NCBI GenBank assembly: GCA_041592135.1
Contig: JBFHQR010000090.1
Origin: Porticoccus sp041592135
Lineage (GTDB): Bacteria > Pseudomonadota > Gammaproteobacteria > Pseudomonadales > Porticoccaceae
Length of the DNA stretch: 9,631 bases
Strand: one strand, 5' to 3'
The notes under the pieces were generated by a model that saw only the letters and a program-made list of their open reading frames with translations, did no database searches and was not told the DNA's origin. Shown here in pieces: positions 5,891-9,631 of this stretch (the first letter of the stretch is position 1; each line of letters opens with the position of its first letter). A program made the position numbers and the translations under genes.

Positions 5891-7181
5891 ACTCGTCGCT
5901 GGCAGCAGCCTTGTGTGGCTCGTTGTTCTCATAGACCAGCAGCGGTTCCGATTCACCGCGGATGACGGCGCCATCAATGACCACCTTGCCGACATTTTCA
6001 GAGGACGGAATGCTGTACATGGTATCGAGCAACACGTTTTCGATGATGGAACGCAGTCCGCGCGCGCCCGTCTTGCGCTCCAATGCCTTCTCGGCGATGG
6101 CTTCCAGCGCATCGCGGCGGATATCCAACTCAACACTTTCCATGTCAAACAGGGTTTCGTATTGTTTGACCAGAGAGTTTTTCGGCTCTATCAGGATATT
6201 CACCAGGGCATTGCGATCCAGCTCTTCCAGCGTGGCAATCACCGGCAGGCGCCCGACGAACTCGGGAATCAAGCCATAGCGTACCAGATCCTCCGGTTCG
6301 ACCTCAGCCAGGGTCTGGCCGATATCCTTGCCCGTCTGCTTGCTCTTTACTTCGGCACTGAAGCCGATGCCGCCCTTCTCGGAGCGCTCGCGAATCACCT
6401 TCTCCAGGCCGGCAAACGCACCGCCACAGATGAACAGGATATTGGAAGTATCGACTTGCAGGAACTCCTGCTGGGGATGCTTGCGCCCCCCCTGGGGCGG
6501 CACCGAGGCCACCGTGCCTTCGATCAGTTTCAACAGTGCCTGCTGCACCCCTTCACCGGAAACATCGCGGGTAATGGAGGGGTTATCCGATTTGCGGGAT
6601 ATCTTGTCGATCTCATCAAGGTAGACAATGCCGCGCTGGGCCTTTTCCACATCGTAATCACACTTCTGCAGGAGTTTTTGGATGATGTTCTCGACATCCT
6701 CCCCCACATAGCCCGCTTCGGTAAGGGTGGTGGCATCCGCAATGGTAAAGGGGACATCCAGCAGACGGGCCAGCGTCTCCGCCAACAGCGTCTTGCCGCT
6801 ACCGGTGGGACCGATCAGCAGAATATTACTTTTACCGAGTTCGATTTCGCCACCGGTGCCCTTGCCACCACTCTGTAACCGCTTGTAGTGGTTGTAGACG
6901 GCAACGGCGAGAATTTTTTTGGCGCGCACCTGACCGATGACGTACTGATCGAGAATATTGTTGATTTCGATCGGCTTGGGCAGCTTCTCCCCGGAGGATT
7001 CGGCATCAACCTCCTGGATTTCCTCGGAAATAATGTCGTTACAGAGGTCAACGCACTCATCGCAAATGAACACCGAAGGTCCCGCAATCAACTTGCGCAC
7101 TTCGTGCTGACTTTTGCCACAGAAAGAACAGTACAACAGCTTCCCGTCGTCACCCTCTTTTCCGGATTTCTGGTCGCTCAT
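5889..7181 (-). CDS. clpX: ATP-dependent Clp protease, ATP-binding subunit ClpX
   Basis: The product is a 430-aa AAA+ unfoldase whose hexamer recognises tagged substrates such as ssrA-tagged proteins and threads them into ClpP. The N-terminal zinc-binding domain has four Cys (C18, C21, C40, C43). Walker A GPTGSGKT is at 124-131, pore loop GYVG at 157-160, Walker B VYLDEID at 186-192 and the RKH loop at 233-235. IGF, the ClpP-docking tripeptide, is at 272-274, and sensor-2 GARG at 372-375. Length matches the family (424-430). Start: I chose ATG 7179-7181 because GGGA lies 7 nt upstream. An in-frame GTG two codons earlier (7185-7187) would leave almost no space after that site. The gene follows clpP after 113 nt and ends at a strong terminator. 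All functional motifs are intact. Confidence 0.97.
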   Translation of the reverse strand: MSDQKSGKEGDDGKLLYCSFCGKSQHEVRKLIAGPSVFICDECVDLCNDIISEEIQEVDAESSGEKLPKPIEINNILDQYVIGQVRAKKILAVAVYNHYKRLQSGGKGTGGEIELGKSNILLIGPTGSGKTLLAETLARLLDVPFTIADATTLTEAGYVGEDVENIIQKLLQKCDYDVEKAQRGIVYLDEIDKISRKSDNPSITRDVSGEGVQQALLKLIEGTVASVPPQGGRKHPQQEFLQVDTSNILFICGGAFAGLEKVIRERSEKGGIGFSAEVKSKQTGKDIGQTLAEVEPEDLVRYGLIPEFVGRLPVIATLEELDRNALVNILIEPKNSLVKQYETLFDMESVELDIRRDALEAIAEKALERKTGARGLRSIIENVLLDTMYSIPSSENVGKVVIDGAVIRGESEPLLVYENNEPHKAAASDE

Positions 7182-7253
7182 AACCACATCCCAACTATTC
7201 TACTCATCAAAAACCCGCGATCAGACAACAAAAAACTTATAAATCAACAGGAT

Positions 7254-7285
7254 AAAAAAGCTTTTTCCGGGCACTTGAAAAAAGC
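7254..7285 (-). terminator. Weak terminator-like hairpin (possible attenuator) between clpP and clpX
   Basis: On the minus strand GCTTTTT (7285-7279) can pair with AAAAAGC (7266-7260) across a 12-nt loop. Six T residues (7259-7254) follow directly. Only two of the seven pairs are G-C, so termination would be partial at best. It lies 10 nt past the clpP stop and could lower clpX output relative to clpP, as expected for a 14:6 subunit complex. That role is inference. Confidence 0.4.
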
Positions 7286-7294
7286 CTACCCATT

Positions 7295-7924
7295 CTACGG
7301 GCGCTTGTCCAGTACCGTATCGATCAGACCATAGGACTTGGATTCCAGCGCATTCATAAAGTTGTCGCGCTCGGTGTCCAGCGCGATTTTTTCCACGGTC
7401 TGGCCGGTGTGGTGGGCCAGGCATTCATTCAGGCGCGCACGGATTTTGAGAATTTCCTGGGCGTGAATATGAATGTCGGACGCCTGTCCCTGGGCACCGC
7501 CGCTGGGCTGGTGAATCATCACCCGGGAATTGGGCAGGCAGTAGCGCTTGCCGGCTGCGCCGGCCGCCAGCAAAAAGGCACCCATGCTGGCCGCCTGGCC
7601 AATACACATGGTGCTCACATCCGGCTTGATGAATTGCATGGTATCGTAGATCGACATACCCGCCGTCACCGACCCGCCCGGCGAGTTGATATAGAGATGA
7701 ATATCCTTGTCGGGATTCTCAGATTCCAGAAACAGCAGCTGCGCCACCACCAGGTTGGCCATGTAGTCTTCGACTGGACCCACCAGAAAAATGACCCGCT
7801 CCTTCAACAGCCGGGAATAAATATCGTAAGACCTTTCGCCCCGGGCGGATTGTTCCACCACGATCGGCACCAACCCTCCGGCACTGCGGACATCCATACC
7901 AGACAGAGATTGATCAAATTTCAT
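7295..7924 (-). CDS. clpP: ATP-dependent Clp protease, proteolytic subunit ClpP
   Basis: The product is a 209-aa serine protease forming the two-ring, 14-subunit chamber that works with ClpX (and ClpA elsewhere) in the cytoplasm. The catalytic triad is complete: Ser113 in GQAASMGA, His138 in MIHQP and Asp187 in TERDNF, with E. coli precursor spacing (111/136/185). The N-terminal propeptide is about 16 aa. Mature protein would begin next to LVPIVVEQ by alignment with the E. coli processing site. The oxyanion strand SPGGSVTAG is at 81-89. The ATG (7922-7924) has only a weak GAG-type Shine-Dalgarno sequence about 9 nt upstream. A sigma-70-like promoter precedes the gene, and clpX follows on the same strand. 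No sigma-32 promoter was visible in the 184 nt between tig and clpP. Confidence 0.98.
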   Translation of the reverse strand: MKFDQSLSGMDVRSAGGLVPIVVEQSARGERSYDIYSRLLKERVIFLVGPVEDYMANLVVAQLLFLESENPDKDIHLYINSPGGSVTAGMSIYDTMQFIKPDVSTMCIGQAASMGAFLLAAGAAGKRYCLPNSRVMIHQPSGGAQGQASDIHIHAQEILKIRARLNECLAHHTGQTVEKIALDTERDNFMNALESKSYGLIDTVLDKRP

Positions 7925-7955
7925 AGGAATTCACTCAAGTAAGACGCGTTTCAGC

Positions 7956-7983
7956 ATTGTAACCAGCACTTGAGATAAGGCAA
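7956..7983 (-). promoter_or_regulatory. Probable sigma-70 promoter of clpP
   Basis: On the minus strand a TTGCCT -35 box (7978-7983) and a TACAAT -10 box (7956-7961) are separated by 16 nt, matching consensus at four and five of six positions. The start would be near 7949, leaving a leader of about 25 nt. A 7-bp inverted repeat, CTCAAGT (7934-7940) and ACTTGAG (7968-7974), brackets the -10 box and could be an operator. That reading is speculative. Confidence 0.6.
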
Positions 7984-8022
7984 GCAGCTGCCGGGGGCAA
8001 AAACTGTATTCGCCAACACACA

Positions 8023-8098
8023 TCAGCCCCGCATGAGAAAACCCATCCGGGGCTGACAAGCCATCCGGCTCACGCCGGATGCAACTGACAAATCAGTT
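8023..8098. repeat. Three consecutive hairpins downstream of tig
   Basis: In order from the tig stop leftwards: 8083-8088 with 8093-8098 (6 bp, 4-nt loop); 8062-8069 with 8074-8081 (8 bp, CATCCGGC arms, TCAC loop); and 8023-8031 with 8048-8056 (9 bp, TCAGCCCCG arm, extendable past one mismatch by three more pairs). None has a T-run on either strand. They may block 3' exonucleases on the tig mRNA, work with Rho-dependent termination, or be a REP-like unit. Confidence 0.55.
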
Positions 8099-8108
8099 AA
8101 GAATCAAT

Positions 8109-9422
8109 TCAGCCTTGCGCGTCGGGCTGAACGGCGTCCTGATAGCTGACCGGCTCTTCCGTCACGGCGGCAACCGCAAGCACCTGCTCAACCACCTGAT
8201 CCTGCAGCACATTGCCTTCGACACTCTGCAACAATTGCTGGTCGCTGAAGTAATGTTTGACCACTTCCTCGGACTGCTCGTAAGTGGACGCAATTTCCTC
8301 AATGCGACTGCGAACCCTGGCCGGATCCACCTTCATCTTGTTGGCCATGACGATTTCCCTGACGATCAGGGCGGTATTGGCGCGACGCTTGGCCTGATCC
8401 ATAAACAGGTTGTCAGGCAGCATATTGGGATCGAAATTATTATTTCCCTGCCCCATGCTTTGCGCCATCTGGTATTTCATCGAGGTGATCTCCTTGGCCA
8501 CCAGGGCCTGGGGCACTTCCAGATCCTTGTGCATGTCGAACAGCGCCGACATAACGCGACCGGTGACCTTGCTGCGCAGGGCATTTTTGAGATCGCGCTC
8601 CATATTCTGGCGCACCACCTCGCGAAACTTCTCTTCTCCGCCCTGTTGCATGCCGTATTGCGCAAAGAAGTCGTCGTTCAACTCCGGCAAAACGGCTTCG
8701 GTCACGGAGTGCAGTTTGATCTTGAACTCAACCGCCGCGCCACGCAGCTCTTCGGCGTGATAGTCTTCCGGGAAAGTCAGGGGAATGATTTTCTCGTCGC
8801 CGACGGACATACCGACGATACCATCCTCAAACCCGGGAATGGCTTTACCGGTGCCGAGCTCAAGCAGGAAATCTTCCGCCTTACCGCCCTCAAACTCTTC
8901 GCCGTCTTTGGTGCCGACGTAATCGATGGCCACTTCGTCACCCATGGCGGCCGGGCGATCAACCTCTTCCCAGGTAGCACTCTGTTTGCGCAGCGCGTCG
9001 AGCATCGCCGTGACATCGCCTTCGGATACGTCACAGACCGGCTTGGTGATACTGAGCTGGGAGAGGTCACCCAGGGCCACTTCGGGCATCACTTCAAAGG
9101 TGGCGACGTATTCCAGATCCTGACCGGGTTCGTCCTTGATGGACTCGATCGCCGGCTGTCCCGCAGGCTGCAACTTTTCCTGGTTAACCGCTTCAGAAAA
9201 GGTCTTGCCCATCAGTTCGCCGACCACTTCCTGGCGAATACCCGCGCCAAAACGCTGCTTGACCACCTGCATCGGCACTTTGCCCTTGCGGAAGCCGTCC
9301 AGGCGGACGTTTTTACTGGCTTGTTCCAGGCGCTCTTTAACCGCGCTCTCAATACGTTCTGCCGGTACCCCTACGGTCAGCTTGCGCTCCAGACCGGAAG
9401 TTGTTTCGATGGAAACCTGCAT
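8109..9422 (-). CDS. tig: Trigger factor, ribosome-associated chaperone and prolyl isomerase
   Basis: The product is 437 aa (E. coli 432). It binds the ribosome exit tunnel and shields nascent chains, and also has peptidyl-prolyl cis-trans isomerase activity. The N-terminal ribosome-binding domain (1 to about 145) carries the signature GFRKGKVP at 43-50, whose FRK loop contacts ribosomal protein L23. The FKBP-type PPIase domain spans about 158-240 (GDEVAIDYVG, IPGFEDGIVGMSVGDEK). The helical C-terminal chaperone domain fills the rest and ends in an acidic, variable tail. Start: ATG 9420-9422 with GAGGG 5 nt upstream. It begins only 38 nt after the tRNA-Leu gene on the same strand and I see no promoter in that gap, so tig is probably transcribed at least in part with the tRNA. 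All domains are intact. Confidence 0.98.
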   Translation of the reverse strand: MQVSIETTSGLERKLTVGVPAERIESAVKERLEQASKNVRLDGFRKGKVPMQVVKQRFGAGIRQEVVGELMGKTFSEAVNQEKLQPAGQPAIESIKDEPGQDLEYVATFEVMPEVALGDLSQLSITKPVCDVSEGDVTAMLDALRKQSATWEEVDRPAAMGDEVAIDYVGTKDGEEFEGGKAEDFLLELGTGKAIPGFEDGIVGMSVGDEKIIPLTFPEDYHAEELRGAAVEFKIKLHSVTEAVLPELNDDFFAQYGMQQGGEEKFREVVRQNMERDLKNALRSKVTGRVMSALFDMHKDLEVPQALVAKEITSMKYQMAQSMGQGNNNFDPNMLPDNLFMDQAKRRANTALIVREIVMANKMKVDPARVRSRIEEIASTYEQSEEVVKHYFSDQQLLQSVEGNVLQDQVVEQVLAVAAVTEEPVSYQDAVQPDAQG

Positions 9423-9460
9423 GTTTGCCCTCTAAATAGTTCTCTAACTCGTTAACATCA

Positions 9461-9545
9461 TGGTGCGGACGGAGAGACTCGAACTCTCACACTTCTCAGT
9501 ACCAGAACCTAAATCTGGCGCGTCTACCAGTTCCGCCACGTCCGC
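9461..9545 (-). tRNA. tRNA-Leu (anticodon UAG)
   Basis: The gene is 85 nt including the encoded CCA (complement of 9461-9463). The 7-bp acceptor stem GCGGACG/CGTCCGC is perfect. The anticodon stem CCAGA/TCTGG encloses the loop TTTAGGT, giving anticodon TAG (complement of 9509-9511). A long variable arm marks a class II tRNA. The T arm has GAGAG, then TTCGAGT, then CTCTC. It reads CUA and, by wobble, other CUN leucine codons. Upstream, GATTAT (complement of 9558-9563) followed by a C-rich discriminator could be its -10 box, but no fitting -35 box is visible. The remaining bases to 9631 show no gene. Confidence 0.97.
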
Positions 9546-9631
9546 AAAATGTCGGGGATAATCGAACAGGCGGCGATGGTCGCCCGCGACAAAGGGTGGG
9601 GATTTTGCCACAGGCCATGGCCCGCGGGCAA

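Noticed and set aside
5823..6878. A 351-aa open frame on the plus strand opposite clpX
   Set aside because: It lies over clpX with all its motifs and has no family features of its own, so it is an antisense shadow.
7197..7202. TAGAAT as a -10 box for a clpX promoter
   Set aside because: No good -35 box lies at the right distance, and the start would leave under 10 nt of leader, overlapping the ribosome binding site.
8079..9455. A 458-aa open frame on the plus strand opposite tig
   Set aside because: It is a codon-bias shadow of tig, which has complete family motifs on the minus strand. The plus-strand translation shows no recognisable domain.
9461..9545. The tRNA-Leu gene as an attachment site of an integrated element
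   Set aside because: There is no integrase, no duplicated tRNA 3' end and no foreign gene next to it. Both sides look like core chromosome.
1..9631. A CRISPR array, toxin-antitoxin pair, defence gene or riboswitch
   Set aside because: I found no regularly spaced repeats, no small paired genes and no recognised riboswitch core. The sequence is filled by housekeeping genes apart from the IS remnant.

Overview
The window is a chromosomal housekeeping locus of a gammaproteobacterium. All genes lie on the minus strand, so transcription runs from high to low coordinates: tRNA-Leu(UAG), tig, clpP, clpX, lon, hupB, ppiD, and the first 18 codons of an sthA-like gene at the left edge. The tig-clpP-clpX-lon-hupB-ppiD order is the well-known proteostasis cluster of Pseudomonas-like and enteric gammaproteobacteria. 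The protein sequences are of pseudomonad, Marinobacter or Cellvibrionales type. Placing sthA directly after ppiD is not the arrangement I know from Pseudomonas, so a marine or Cellvibrio-type lineage is my guess, held with low confidence.

Right part (9631-5889): a tRNA-Leu with encoded CCA lies 38 nt upstream of trigger factor (tig). A row of three hairpins without T-runs follows tig. clpP then has its own sigma-70-like promoter, and clpX follows after 113 nt that contain a weak terminator-like hairpin. clpX ends in a strong rho-independent terminator.

Middle (5888-4954): this 935-nt gap holds the only accessory material. It is the decayed 3' part of an IS4-family transposase on the plus strand, broken by two in-frame stops and a +1 frameshift and lacking its N-terminal part. 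Its lon-proximal side carries a second minus-strand terminator-like hairpin and then a near-consensus sigma-32 heat-shock promoter for lon.

Left part (4953-1): lon; hupB (HU-beta, GTG start) with a textbook sigma-70 promoter just past the lon stop; a strong terminator; then ppiD; then a 17-bp-stem inverted repeat and the start of sthA.

The genes work together in protein quality control. Trigger factor receives nascent chains at the ribosome, ClpXP and Lon degrade damaged or tagged proteins, and PpiD assists folding at the periplasmic face of the inner membrane. HU-beta compacts DNA and is a known Lon substrate in E. coli. I see no undescribed biological system here. The points worth a second look are the decayed IS, the regulatory structures around it, and several unexplained intergenic hairpins.
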